A DNA stretch of 64,000 nt from Collinsella sp. AM18-10 (GCF_003471585.1 NZ_QRJO01000007.1:1-64000), one strand, 5' to 3'; positions 26,052-34,906 are shown, counted from the stretch's first letter. Made by a program: numbers and translations. Notes: a model not told the origin generated them from the letters alone.

Positions 26052-26852
26052 ATGGAATACTCGATCATCCAGGTCGCTCTGGTCTTCATCGTCACGTTCG
26101 TCGCGGCAATCGACCAGTTCAACTTCCTCGAGTCTCTCTATCAGCCCATCGTCACCGGCGCCGTCATCGGTCTTATCCTTGGCGACCTCAACACCGGTCT
26201 TCTCGTGGGTGGTACTTATCAGCTCATGACGATCGGCAACATGCCGATCGGAGGCGCTCAGCCGCCTAACGCCGTCATCGGCGGCATCATGGCAGCCATT
26301 CTCGCTATCGCTACGGGTCTCGAGCCCAACGCGGCAGTCGGCCTTGCCATTCCGTTCGCTCTGCTTGGTCAGCTCGGCGTTACCCTGGTCTTCACGCTTA
26401 TGTCGCCCCTCATGTCCTCCGCGGACAACATGGCTCATAACGCTGACACCAAGGGCATCGAGCGTCTGAACTACTTCGCCATGGCTTTGCTCGGCCTGAT
26501 CTTCGCTGTCGTCGTCACCCTGTTCTTCATCGCTGGCGCTACCATCGGTCAGACCATCGCTTCCGCCATCCCGACTTGGCTGCAGACCGGTCTGTCCGCT
26601 GCAGGCGGCATGATGCGCTTCGTCGGCTTCGCCGTCCTGCTCAAGGTTATGATGAACCGCGATATGTGGGGCTTCTTCCTCATGGGCTTTGGCCTCGCGC
26701 TCATCACCGTTGCCAACGATTCCCTGGCAACCCCTGCCCTGCTCATCCTCGCTCTCATCGGCTTCGGCATCGCTTTCTGGGACTTCCAGCAGCAGACCGA
26801 GCTGAAGGGTGCAGCTGTTTCTGACGGAGGTGACTTCGAAGATGGCATCTAA
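26052..26852 (+). CDS. PTS system mannose-family EIIC component
   Basis: A 266-aa membrane protein with about seven to eight hydrophobic segments. NMPIGGAQPPNAVIGGI (about 61-77) is a typical IIC loop. Together with IID it forms the sugar channel. The gene has a GGAGGAG site and overlaps IID by 11 bases. Confidence 0.9.
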   Translation: MEYSIIQVALVFIVTFVAAIDQFNFLESLYQPIVTGAVIGLILGDLNTGLLVGGTYQLMTIGNMPIGGAQPPNAVIGGIMAAILAIATGLEPNAAVGLAIPFALLGQLGVTLVFTLMSPLMSSADNMAHNADTKGIERLNYFAMALLGLIFAVVVTLFFIAGATIGQTIASAIPTWLQTGLSAAGGMMRFVGFAVLLKVMMNRDMWGFFLMGFGLALITVANDSLATPALLILALIGFGIAFWDFQQQTELKGAAVSDGGDFEDGI

Positions 26853-27924
26853 TGAGTATGTGATCCCGGAGCACTACGAGGATCTCACTCCTGCTCCGCA
26901 GCTCGACCAGAAGACCCTCAACAAGATGGCTTGGCGCTCCTGCTTCCTGCAGGCATCGTTCAACTACGAGCGCATGCAGGCCGCTGGCTGGCTTTACTCC
27001 ATCATCCCCGGTCTGGAGAAGATCCACACCAACAAGAACGACCTCGCGGCTTCCATGAGCCACAACCTGGAGTTCTTCAACACCCACCCGTTCCTCGTCA
27101 CCTTTGTTATGGGTATCGTGCTTTCGCTCGAGCAGAACAAGGTTGACATCCCCACGATCCGCGCCGTCCGCGTCGCCGCAATGGGCCCGCTCGGTGGTAT
27201 CGGTGACGCCCTGTTCTGGCTGACGCTCGTGCCTATCACGGCCGGCATCACCTCCAACATGGCCATCAACGGCAACGCCGCTGCGCCGATCATCTTCCTG
27301 GTGATCTTCAACGTCGTCCAGTTCGCTCTGCGCTTCTGGCTCATGAACTGGTCCTACAAGCTTGGCACCAGCGCTATTGACGCTCTGACTGCCAACATGC
27401 AGGCCTTCACGCGTGCCGCTTCCATCATGGGCGTCTTCGTCGTCGGTTGCCTGGTCGTCACCATGGGTGGCACCCAGATCAACCTCCAGATCCCCAACGG
27501 CACCACCCGTGGCCTCTCCGCTACTACCGTGATCGTCTCCGAGAAGGAGGCCGAGAACTTCACCGGTATGGAGGGCATCGATACCGAGACCGCTGAGGCC
27601 GGTACCATCGCCATGACCGATGAGGACGGCAACGCCCTCACCGCTTCCGATGCCGACGGCAACGCTGTCGAGTGCGGCGTCACCGATCTGGGCAACGGCA
27701 TGGAGTCCGTTACCTACGGCACCGTCACCGAGGATCCGGTCAACTTCTCTGTTGCCGACACCCTCAACACCATCGTCCCGAAGCTCGTCCCGCTTATGCT
27801 TACGCTGCTGCTTTACTACATGTTCGCTAAGCACAGCTGGACCCCGACCAAGGGCATTCTGCTGCTCTTCGTCCTGGGCATCCTGGGCGCTGGCCCGCTT
27901 GGTCTCTGGCCGAGCATCTGGTAA
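26842..27924 (+). CDS. PTS system mannose-family EIID component with extra loop
   Basis: A 360-aa IID starting at ATG 26842, behind GGAGGTGA, overlapping IIC by 11 bases. The N-terminal half (residues 22-140) shows typical IID: SCFLQASFNYERMQ, and PLGGIGDALFW near residue 117. IID proteins are usually 270-300 residues long. Here residues about 220-300 form an acidic, Thr/Asp/Gly-rich extra loop (MTDEDGNALTASDADG) between the last helices. It looks extracytoplasmic and may touch the ligand or a surface partner. A terminator follows. Confidence 0.9.
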   Translation: MASNEYVIPEHYEDLTPAPQLDQKTLNKMAWRSCFLQASFNYERMQAAGWLYSIIPGLEKIHTNKNDLAASMSHNLEFFNTHPFLVTFVMGIVLSLEQNKVDIPTIRAVRVAAMGPLGGIGDALFWLTLVPITAGITSNMAINGNAAAPIIFLVIFNVVQFALRFWLMNWSYKLGTSAIDALTANMQAFTRAASIMGVFVVGCLVVTMGGTQINLQIPNGTTRGLSATTVIVSEKEAENFTGMEGIDTETAEAGTIAMTDEDGNALTASDADGNAVECGVTDLGNGMESVTYGTVTEDPVNFSVADTLNTIVPKLVPLMLTLLLYYMFAKHSWTPTKGILLLFVLGILGAGPLGLWPSIW

Positions 27925-27990
27925 GGCTCTAGCTTGAGGGGTGTGTCCCTACGCGGCTCACACCCCGACCCCTTAAGCCATGTGTATGTT

Positions 27991-28024
27991 AAAAGCCGCG
28001 TGCTCGAAAGAGCGCGCGGCTTTT
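27991..28024 (+). terminator. Terminator after the PTS operon
   Basis: AAAAGCCGCG...CGCGGCTTTTG with a GAAA loop. The A and T flanks make it usable in both directions. Confidence 0.85.
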
Positions 28025-28108
28025 GTTTTCTTGATGATTCGGGTGTTGCAGACCGATAATGCTTAACACCCAAGGTAGTAGCCTAGTTTGAGCAAAAGGG
28101 AGGATAGG

Positions 28109-28840
28109 ATGGCGATTGGAGCGCGTAAGCAACCGCTGTACGATCAGCTGGTCGATATTCTGACCGAAAAGATTGACCATGAATATCGCGCCGGTGACAT
28201 GATTCCTTCCGAGCGCGAACTTTCGGAGCGCTATGGTCTCTCGCGCACTACGGTACGCCTGGCTCTGCAGGAACTGGAGCGTTTAGGACTGGTGGTTCGG
28301 CAGCACGGTCGCGGTACCTTTGTGACCGACCGTTCGGCAAAGGCAACCAATCTTATGCAGTCCTACAGCTTTACCGAGCAGATGCGCGCGATGGGTCGCG
28401 ACCCCGAGACCACGATTCTCGATTTTTGCGAGATGGAGGCCGATAAGAATCTGGCCGAGCATATGGGATTACGTATCGGTGATCGCATTTTTAAGCTCAA
28501 GCGCCTTCGTTCTGCCGACAACATGCCCATGATGGTCGAACGCAGCTATCTACCGGTTCGTCAATTTCTGTCCCTAAAGCGACCGCTGCTGGAGCGCAAG
28601 CCGCTTTACGATGTGATTGAGCAGGACTTTCAGCAAAAGATACGCGTGGCTGAAGAGGAGTTCTATGCGAGCATAGCCCGTCCCACCGACGCCCACCTTT
28701 TGGGAATTGTCGAGGGCTCGCCTGTGCTCGATTTGGTCAGGACTACGTATAACGAGTCAAACGAGGTTGTGGAGTATACACTCTCGGTTGCTCGTGCCGA
28801 TCAGTTTAAATACAAGGTTTACCATCAGCGTAGCAACTAG
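28109..28840 (+). CDS. GntR-family (HutC/UTRA) transcriptional regulator
   Basis: A 243-aa regulator. The winged helix (residues 15-80) has SERELSERYGLSRTTVRLAL, and the C-terminal UTRA domain binds an effector sugar phosphate, as in NagR/YvoA and AgaR2. The start at 28109 follows GGGAGG. A TTG at 28088 would add seven residues. It sits between the PTS and agaS. The shared 13-base site before both operons, plus homology, suggests it represses them until an amino-sugar phosphate is bound. Confidence 0.9.
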   Translation: MAIGARKQPLYDQLVDILTEKIDHEYRAGDMIPSERELSERYGLSRTTVRLALQELERLGLVVRQHGRGTFVTDRSAKATNLMQSYSFTEQMRAMGRDPETTILDFCEMEADKNLAEHMGLRIGDRIFKLKRLRSADNMPMMVERSYLPVRQFLSLKRPLLERKPLYDVIEQDFQQKIRVAEEEFYASIARPTDAHLLGIVEGSPVLDLVRTTYNESNEVVEYTLSVARADQFKYKVYHQRSN

Positions 28841-28879
28841 TGTCCGCATCGTTTCCATATGGTGATTCTTTGCATTTAA

Positions 28880-28893
28880 CTGGTTACTACCAG
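28880..28893. promoter_or_regulatory. Candidate GntR operator before agaS
   Basis: CTGGTTACTACCAG is a palindrome with four central bases, matching 24590-24602. A TATAAT hexamer (28910-28915) lies 16 bases further on, so the operator overlaps the -35 area of the agaS promoter and binding would block RNA polymerase. Confidence 0.65.
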
Positions 28894-28954
28894 ATAACCA
28901 ACCGAAGTGTATAATTGCACGTCAGAGGATTACTTCTAGAGAGAGGTATTAGAA

Positions 28955-30121
28955 ATGTTCGAGAAGAGTGTCGAGGAGCTCACCGAGCTCGGCGCCCAGA
29001 TCACCACGGCCGAGATTGCTCAGCAGCCCGAGCTTTGGCGTGATACGCTCAACATCTATCGCGAGAACAAGGAGGCCATCGAGGCCTTCCTGGCCGAGGC
29101 TCGTGCTATGGGCGAGGGCCGTCTGTCCGTTGTCTTCACCGGTGCCGGTACGTCCGACTACGTTGGCGATACCTGCGCCCCGTACCTGCGTCACGCTGGC
29201 AACACTGATCTCTACGACTTTAAGCCCATCGCCACGACAGACATCGTGAGCGCTCCGCGCGATTTCCTGCGCGCCGAGGATCCCACGCTCGTGGTTTCCT
29301 TTGCCCGCTCTGGCAACAGCCCCGAGAGCCTTGCCGCCGTTGCCGTTGCCAAGGAGCTCGTTCACAACGTCAAGTTCCTCAACATCACCTGCGCTCCCGA
29401 GGGCAAGCTCGCCGTTGAGTCTGCCGATGATCCCAACGCGCTGACGCTGCTCATTCCGCGCGCCAACGACAAGGGCTTCGCCATGACCGGCTCCTACACC
29501 TGCATGACCCTGCTCTCTACCCTCATCTTTGACGAGGCTTCCGACGAGCAGAAGGCCGAGTGGGTCGAGACCATCGCCAAGATGGGCGAGGAGGTCATCG
29601 CTCGCGAGTCCGAGGTTGCCGACTACCTCGCTGGCGACTTCAACCGCGTGACCTACTTGGGCTCCGGCTCCTTTGGCGGCCTTGCTCAGGAGAGCCAGCT
29701 CAAGATCCTCGAGCTCGCTCACGGTCTGGTTGCTACTTCCTACGACACCTCCATGGGCTATCGTCACGGACCTAAGTCTTTCGTCGACGATAAGACGCTC
29801 GTCTTCGTATTCGTCAACAACGACGCCTACACCCGTCAGTACGACATCGACATCCTCAACGAGATCGGTGGCGACGATATTGCTCAGCACACCGTTGCCG
29901 TTCAGCAGGATGGCGCTACTGTCTACGAGGGTGAGTCCTTCACCTTTAAGGGCTATGAGGCACTCCCCGAGGGTTACCTTGCTCTGCCGTTCGTGATGTT
30001 TGCCCAGGCAATCAGCCTGCTCAACTCCGTGCGCGTGGGCAACACGCCCGATACGCCGAGCCCCACCGGCACGGTCAACCGCGTGGTCAAGGGCGTGACG
30101 ATTCACCCCTTCACCGCTTAA
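28955..30121 (+). CDS. agaS: AgaS-type sugar isomerase/deaminase
   Basis: A 388-aa protein with two SIS domains. The first contains FTGAGTSDYVGDT and SFARSGNSPESLAA, the second YLGSGSFGGLAQESQLKILEL. AgaS deaminates and isomerises galactosamine-6-phosphate to tagatose-6-phosphate plus ammonia in the N-acetylgalactosamine pathway. The sequence follows AgaS throughout. Its product would be the substrate of LacC (33166-34101). It is followed by a terminator and then the deacetylase. Confidence 0.92.
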   Translation: MFEKSVEELTELGAQITTAEIAQQPELWRDTLNIYRENKEAIEAFLAEARAMGEGRLSVVFTGAGTSDYVGDTCAPYLRHAGNTDLYDFKPIATTDIVSAPRDFLRAEDPTLVVSFARSGNSPESLAAVAVAKELVHNVKFLNITCAPEGKLAVESADDPNALTLLIPRANDKGFAMTGSYTCMTLLSTLIFDEASDEQKAEWVETIAKMGEEVIARESEVADYLAGDFNRVTYLGSGSFGGLAQESQLKILELAHGLVATSYDTSMGYRHGPKSFVDDKTLVFVFVNNDAYTRQYDIDILNEIGGDDIAQHTVAVQQDGATVYEGESFTFKGYEALPEGYLALPFVMFAQAISLLNSVRVGNTPDTPSPTGTVNRVVKGVTIHPFTA

Positions 30122-30139
30122 TCGCGTCCCCCTGTAAGG

Positions 30140-30178
30140 GCGCCCGTCCGCTCATAACGGCGGGCGGGCGCTTTTTGT
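30140..30178 (+). terminator. Terminator after agaS
   Basis: GC-rich stem (GCGCCCG.. / ..CGGGCGC) followed by TTTTTGTTTT. Confidence 0.8.
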
Positions 30179-30238
30179 TTTACGTGAGCTGGGTATAAGC
30201 ATCACCACAGTCAACTGCTTTAGAAGCAAGGAGTGCAT

Positions 30239-31408
30239 ATGAGCACGTACGCAATTAAGGCTGACAAGTTCTTCTTGCCGGCAGGCCCGCAACTGGGCGG
30301 CTATCTTATGGTCGAGGATGGCGTCTTTGGCGCCTGGCAGGCCGACGAGCCCTCTTGCGAGATTAAGGATTACACGGGATCGTGGATCGCACCGGGTATG
30401 GTCGACACCCACATCCATGGCTTCTATAACCACTCGACTACCGATAACGATCCCGAGGGCATCGATATCAGCTCGACCGAGCTCGCCCGTCGCGGCACCA
30501 CCAGCTGGCTGCCCACGACGTTCACCGATGGCGTCGAGCAGATCAAGGACGCCTGCGCCGCCATCGCCCAGGCGGACGAGGGTCGCGGCCCCGACTTCTG
30601 CGGTGCTCGCATTCAGGGCATCTACCTGGAGGGCCCCTTCTTTACCATGAAGCACGTGGGCGCGCAGAACCCCGCTTATCTGATCGACCCCTCCGAGGAG
30701 GTCTTCGATCAGTGGCAGGAGGCTGCGGGTGGCCGCATCGTTAAGAGCGCCATGGCGGCCGAGCGCGACGGTGCCGCTGCTTATGCGGCTGCTCTGAACG
30801 CCAAGGGTGTGGTGACCAGCATCGGTCACTCCGACGCCACCTACGATGAGTGCATCGCCGCCATCAACGCCGGCGCCAGCTGCTTTACGCATACCTATAA
30901 CGGCCAGCGCGGGCTGCATCACCGTGAGCCCGGTGTCGTGGGTGCTGCCATGTCCACGCCCGAGACCTACGCCGAGATCATCTGTGACGGCAAGCACGTG
31001 AACCCTGCCGCCATCAAGGCGCTGCTGCAGGCAAAGGGCTGGCAGCATACGGTGCTCATCACCGACTGCCTGGGCTGCGGCGGCATGCCCGAGGGCAGCT
31101 ACACCAGTGGCGGCATGGACGTCATCATGAAGGACAACTTGTGCTGGCTCGCCGACGGCAAGAGCATTGCCGGCTCGGTGCTCACGCTTGCCCAGGGCGT
31201 CAAGAACATCGTCGACTGGGGCATCGCCAGCGCCGATATCGCCATTCGCATGGCAACCGAGGTGCCGGCGCGCTCCGCGCACATCGAGGATAAGTGCGGC
31301 AGCATCATGCCGGGTCGCGACGCCGACTTTGTCGTGTTCGACCGTGAGCTCACCCTCGTCGAGACGTATGTTGGCGGCCAGAGCGTCGGCAACGCCTTTA
31401 CCGAGTAA
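30239..31408 (+). CDS. nagA: N-acetylglucosamine/galactosamine-6-phosphate deacetylase
   Basis: A 389-aa amidohydrolase that removes acetate from an N-acetyl-hexosamine-6-phosphate. Family motifs are DTHIHG (HxH, about 62-67), GIYLEGPFF (metal Glu), GHSDA, and LITDCLGCGGMPEG. Its position after agaS favours GalNAc-6-phosphate (AgaA role), though NagA of GlcNAc pathways would look the same. The start at 30239 follows AAGGAG. A 42-codon piece of a related gene, about 76 percent identical at the protein level to residues at this C-terminus, persists at 34138-34266. Confidence 0.9.
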   Translation: MSTYAIKADKFFLPAGPQLGGYLMVEDGVFGAWQADEPSCEIKDYTGSWIAPGMVDTHIHGFYNHSTTDNDPEGIDISSTELARRGTTSWLPTTFTDGVEQIKDACAAIAQADEGRGPDFCGARIQGIYLEGPFFTMKHVGAQNPAYLIDPSEEVFDQWQEAAGGRIVKSAMAAERDGAAAYAAALNAKGVVTSIGHSDATYDECIAAINAGASCFTHTYNGQRGLHHREPGVVGAAMSTPETYAEIICDGKHVNPAAIKALLQAKGWQHTVLITDCLGCGGMPEGSYTSGGMDVIMKDNLCWLADGKSIAGSVLTLAQGVKNIVDWGIASADIAIRMATEVPARSAHIEDKCGSIMPGRDADFVVFDRELTLVETYVGGQSVGNAFTE

Positions 31409-31420
31409 CGATAGAAAAAG

Positions 31421-31452
31421 ACGGCGGGCCCGAATCTGCTCGGACCCGCCGT
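31421..31452. terminator. Terminator between nagA and the flavodoxin gene
   Basis: A 13-bp stem ACGGCGGGcCCGA / TCGGACCCGCCGT lies in the convergent space. A-rich bases flank it on the left, which helps the minus-strand gene. Confidence 0.7.
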
Positions 31453-31483
31453 ATGGGTTAAACGCTCAAAAGCACCTTAACAG

Positions 31484-32068
31484 TTACAGCTTGTTAGCGA
31501 TCTTCTTTGCCGTGCGCTTAACGCCGGCCACAAGACCTCCCGCAGGATGCTCCTTTTCGTAGGCTAGACGCTTCTCGCGCTTGGCGTACTCTTCGACGAT
31601 GATGTCGCCATACTCGTCTTCGATCTTGTCGAAGAAGTCGACGGCGCCCTTAATTTCCTCAGCGGTCGGGTGTCCCTTTTGGACACCGCCGGTGAGTTTG
31701 AACGGCCCCCACGTATCAAAGCCGGGGCAGCCGTAGACGCCCATAAAGATGGCCTGCCTCATGCGGCAGATTCCATCGATATCCTTGCCGTACCACTTGT
31801 TTTTGCCACCGTAGGTCATAAGGCCAAACACCTTGTCCTGCGGCTGCAGCACGTTAGTGAGCACGCGCGCCATATCTTTGTCGATCTCGGAGTAATAAAT
31901 GCCCGTGGCGACGCCGATCAGATGGTATTCGTGCAGGTCGGGGTACTCGTTTTTACCGAGCGCCTTGACGTCGAGGGTATCGATTTCGGGGTGCGCCTCA
32001 ACGATGGCGTCCACGAGCTTTTTCGTATTGCCGTGGTGGCGTGAGGCATAGAGGATGATGGTTCGCAT
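31484..32068 (-). CDS. Flavodoxin-family protein
   Basis: A 194-aa flavodoxin-like protein. The FMN phosphate loop is ASRHHGNTKKLV (about 8-19), then the GVATGIYYSEID loop and MTYGGKN segment. The C-terminus is basic (about 25 residues). It likely carries electrons in the cytosol. The start at 32068 follows AAAGG. A longer start at 32098 is less likely. It is divergent from the epimerase gene. Confidence 0.85.
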   Translation of the reverse strand: MRTIILYASRHHGNTKKLVDAIVEAHPEIDTLDVKALGKNEYPDLHEYHLIGVATGIYYSEIDKDMARVLTNVLQPQDKVFGLMTYGGKNKWYGKDIDGICRMRQAIFMGVYGCPGFDTWGPFKLTGGVQKGHPTAEEIKGAVDFFDKIEDEYGDIIVEEYAKREKRLAYEKEHPAGGLVAGVKRTAKKIANKL

Positions 32069-32224
32069 AAGAACGCCTTTCAGCTGTAATTGCATCAATG
32101 TCTATATGGTACCCCGTTGCATGGCTGGGATACCGGACACATCGATGAACGTGCGGGTTTGTCCTTTGGTCAGGGCCGAGACGGGTACTTGCGAGCAAAA
32201 AGCAGTTGTTCGAAAGGATGGGCA

Positions 32225-33106
32225 ATGGAATACGCTCTCTCCAACGATTCGATTTCTATTAAGGTGTCTACGGCCGGCGGCTCGTTTACCTCGATTGAGG
32301 CCGACGGTCGCGAGTATCTGTGGCAGGGTGATCCCACCGTGTGGTCCGGCCAGGCGCCGATTTGCTTCCCGATTTGCGGAGGCTTGCGCGACAACAGCGC
32401 CATGACGTTTGCCGGGCATCATGTAAAGCTCGCTCGCCACGGCTTTGCGCGCAAGCAGGAGTGGAAGCTGCTGAGCCAAAGCACGAACGAGCTGGCTGTG
32501 TGTCTGGCTTCGGAGGATAACGCCGCGCTGCTGAGCGATTATCCGTATCCGTTTAGGCTCGTCGCCCGCTATACGCTCGAGGACGCCGCCGTGCGTGTCT
32601 CCTATGAGGTTACCAACGAGGGCACCGAGGACATGCCGTTCTTTATCGGTGGGCATCCCGGCTTTAGGTGCCCGCTCGATGAGGGCGAGGCCTATACGGA
32701 CTACGAGTTGCGCTTTGAGAAAGAAGAGGCTGCAGAACTTTGCACCGCTGTCCCTTCGACTGGCTTGATTGACGTGGATAAGCGCTCCAAGAACCCCATG
32801 GTGGGAAAGACGCTGCCTCTATCGCACGAGCTCTTCGATTTTGCGGAGACCATCTTTGACGTGCTCGAGAGCCGCCAGGTCACGCTTTCCAAAAAGGGCG
32901 AGGACAAGGGCGTCCGCCTGAGCTTTGAGGGCTTCCCATATCTCATTGTGTGGAGCAAGCCCGAGGGTGATTTTGTGGCAGTTGAGCCTTGGGGCGGCCT
33001 TTCGACCTGCTCCGATGAGGACGACGTGCTTGAGCATAAGCGTGGCTGCCTTGTCGCCAAGCCCAAGGAGACCGTCGTTCGCTCGTTCACGATTGAGATT
33101 CTGTAA
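32225..33106 (+). CDS. Aldose 1-epimerase-family protein (copy 1)
   Basis: A 293-aa beta-sandwich mutarotase-like protein. Visible are the opening TAGGSFTSI, ICFPICGGLRD, ARHGFARKQEW and GGHPGFRCPLDEGE, and the FVAVEPWGG near the end. It would help anomerise a hexose or hexose phosphate. The adjacent lacC suggests a tagatose or galactose phosphate. The pair epimerase-lacC is duplicated at 50977-52850 with most residues identical. ATG 32225 follows GAAAGGA. Confidence 0.85.
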   Translation: MEYALSNDSISIKVSTAGGSFTSIEADGREYLWQGDPTVWSGQAPICFPICGGLRDNSAMTFAGHHVKLARHGFARKQEWKLLSQSTNELAVCLASEDNAALLSDYPYPFRLVARYTLEDAAVRVSYEVTNEGTEDMPFFIGGHPGFRCPLDEGEAYTDYELRFEKEEAAELCTAVPSTGLIDVDKRSKNPMVGKTLPLSHELFDFAETIFDVLESRQVTLSKKGEDKGVRLSFEGFPYLIVWSKPEGDFVAVEPWGGLSTCSDEDDVLEHKRGCLVAKPKETVVRSFTIEIL

Positions 33107-33165
33107 TTCCGTTTTGTCGACTCGTATCGCGAGGCACAAGGAGCCTGCGAGATAAGGAGCTAAAA

Positions 33166-34101
33166 ATGATCCTCACCGTTACGATGAACCCGTCCGTCGA
33201 TACACGCTATCAGCTCGATGAGCTCATTATCGACGACGTTAACCGTGTGACGCCCGAAAAGACCGCCGGCGGCAAGGGTCTCAACGTGGCCCGTGTACTG
33301 GGTCAGCTGGGCGACGACGTTGTGGCAACCGGTCTACTCGGCGGCCACATGGGCGCCTACATGGCCGAGCTCATGGATGCCAACGGCATTAAGAATGATT
33401 TTGTACCCATCAAGGGCGAGACTCGCATTTGCCTTAACATCCTCCACGCCGGCAACCAGACCGAGCTACTCGAGAGCGGCCCGACGATTGCCCCCGAGGA
33501 GCTCGATGCCTTTACCGCCAAGTTCGCCGAGCTTGCGAGCAAGGCCGCTGTCGTTACCATCTCGGGTTCGCTGCCCCGTGGTGTCGAGGCGGGCTACTAC
33601 GCCAAGATCACGGGTATTGCCGAGAACGCCGGCGCCAAGGTGCTGCTCGATACCTCGGGTGCTTCGCTTGAGGCCGCCCTTAAGTCCGAAATTAAGCCCG
33701 AGCTGGTCAAGCCTAACCTGACCGAGATCAACGGCCTTTTGGGTACGAGCTTTACCACCGACGATGTGAACGAGCTCCGCGCCGCGCTCGCCTCTGATGC
33801 CCGCTTCTCCGATATCCCCTGGGTCGTCGTGTCCATGGGCGCTGCCGGCTCCGTGGGCTTCCATAATGGCCGTGCATTCCGCGCCAAGACCCCCGATATC
33901 CCCGCCGTTAACGCTACGGGCTCTGGCGATTCGACCATTGCCGGCTTCGCGCATGCGATTGCTGCTGGCGCGGATGACGAGACGGTGCTGCGTACCGCCA
34001 ACACCTGCGGCAAGCTCAATGCCATGGATCCCATGACCGGCCATCTGGTCATGGACCGTTGGGACGAGGTCTACAACGGCGTTGTCGTGACCGAGCTGTA
34101 A
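33166..34101 (+). CDS. lacC: Tagatose-6-phosphate kinase (copy 1)
   Basis: A 311-aa PfkB-family kinase of the LacC/FruK group. TAGGKGLNVARVL near residue 33 is the substrate loop and NATGSGDSTIAGF (about 250) holds the catalytic Asp and anion hole. It phosphorylates tagatose-6-phosphate to the 1,6-bisphosphate. A 1-phosphofructokinase role cannot be fully excluded, but agaS upstream and lacAB with the second copy make tagatose the better fit. It is 60 bases after the epimerase and presumably co-transcribed. Confidence 0.88.
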   Translation: MILTVTMNPSVDTRYQLDELIIDDVNRVTPEKTAGGKGLNVARVLGQLGDDVVATGLLGGHMGAYMAELMDANGIKNDFVPIKGETRICLNILHAGNQTELLESGPTIAPEELDAFTAKFAELASKAAVVTISGSLPRGVEAGYYAKITGIAENAGAKVLLDTSGASLEAALKSEIKPELVKPNLTEINGLLGTSFTTDDVNELRAALASDARFSDIPWVVVSMGAAGSVGFHNGRAFRAKTPDIPAVNATGSGDSTIAGFAHAIAAGADDETVLRTANTCGKLNAMDPMTGHLVMDRWDEVYNGVVVTEL

Positions 34102-34137
34102 AAGCCTGGGCGTCGGCCCCGGCATTGCTTGCTAGCT

Positions 34138-34266
34138 CATGTCGACGACAAGTGCGGTAGCATTATGCTGGGGCGCGACGCCGAGTTTGTCGTGTTCAAT
34201 CCCGACCTTACCCTGGTCGAGGCGTATGTGGGTGGCAACAGCGTCGGTAACGCGTTTGCCGAGTAG
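34138..34266 (+). pseudogene. Remnant of the nagA 3-prime end
   Basis: Translation of these 43 codons gives a sequence aligned residue by residue with the last 42 residues of the deacetylase at 30239-31408 (HVDDKCGSIM..., VGNAFAE, stop). I count 32 of 42 identical. No start or upstream part exists: the DNA before 34138 is not nagA-like. It shows that a second deacetylase gene once lay here and was deleted or recombined away. Confidence 0.8.
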
Positions 34267-34298
34267 CCGCCAAAGAAGCGATCCGAGAGGGGATTTAG

Positions 34299-34772
34299 AT
34301 GATTTACGGTGCATTGGGCGATATCGAGGAGTACCGCGGAATGCTCAAGGGCCTCGACGTGCTGATCGACTGGCTCGAGGAGAACGACCCGGCACAGCTC
34401 GAGGTCGGCAGCCATCCGATTTTGCGTGAGAAGGTCTTTGCGAACGTCATGTCTCCCACGACGCGTCCCGAGGCTGAGGCTCACTATGAGACGCATCAGC
34501 GCTATCACGACCTGCAGATCGACGTCGAGGGTCGCGAGGCCTTTAAGGTTGCCACGGGCAGCCTGACGCTGGTCCAGGAGTTTGACGAGAAGGACGACTA
34601 CGACCTGGTCGATTCCGACGCTTCGATCGCCGGCGATCTTGCTGACGACAAGTTTGCACTGTTCGTTGCCGGCGAGCCTCACATGCCCACACTCGAGTTC
34701 CCGGGCGATGGCGCGCAGCCGGTCAAGAAGATCTGCTTTAAGCTGCTTGCAGACGCTTACTGGGAGGAGTAA
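34299..34772 (+). CDS. YhcH/YjgK/YiaL-family protein
   Basis: A 157-aa cupin-like protein of the DUF386 family. ETHQRYHDLQIDVEGRE (about 67-83) is the hallmark, with H and E residues for a metal. Members are found in sialic-acid, sugar-acid and beta-galactosidase operons and are thought to anomerise or isomerise sugars. It follows the nagA remnant. A ribosome site GAGAGGGG precedes the ATG. Confidence 0.85.
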   Translation: MIYGALGDIEEYRGMLKGLDVLIDWLEENDPAQLEVGSHPILREKVFANVMSPTTRPEAEAHYETHQRYHDLQIDVEGREAFKVATGSLTLVQEFDEKDDYDLVDSDASIAGDLADDKFALFVAGEPHMPTLEFPGDGAQPVKKICFKLLADAYWEE

Positions 34773-34804
34773 CGCGCTGCTCGGCTGAGTTGCGCGTCTG
34801 ATGG

Positions 34805-34882
34805 CGTGATTTCCCCAGGGAAATCACGCTAGGACCCCGCCAAGCGTATTTCCCTGGGGGAATCACGCTTGGCGGGGTTTTC
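34805..34882 (+). terminator. Tandem hairpins, terminator after yhcH
   Basis: Hairpin 1 is GCGTGATTTCCC cag GGGAAATCACGC (34805-34830). Hairpin 2 is CCCCGCCAAGCG.../...CGCTTGGCGGGG (34835-34877), followed by TTTTCTGTTTTT. The inner loop of hairpin 2 (TTTCCC, AATCACGC) can also pair with hairpin 1. Confidence 0.75.
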
Positions 34883-34906
34883 TGTTTTTGAATAGGGAAG
34901 CCTCAT

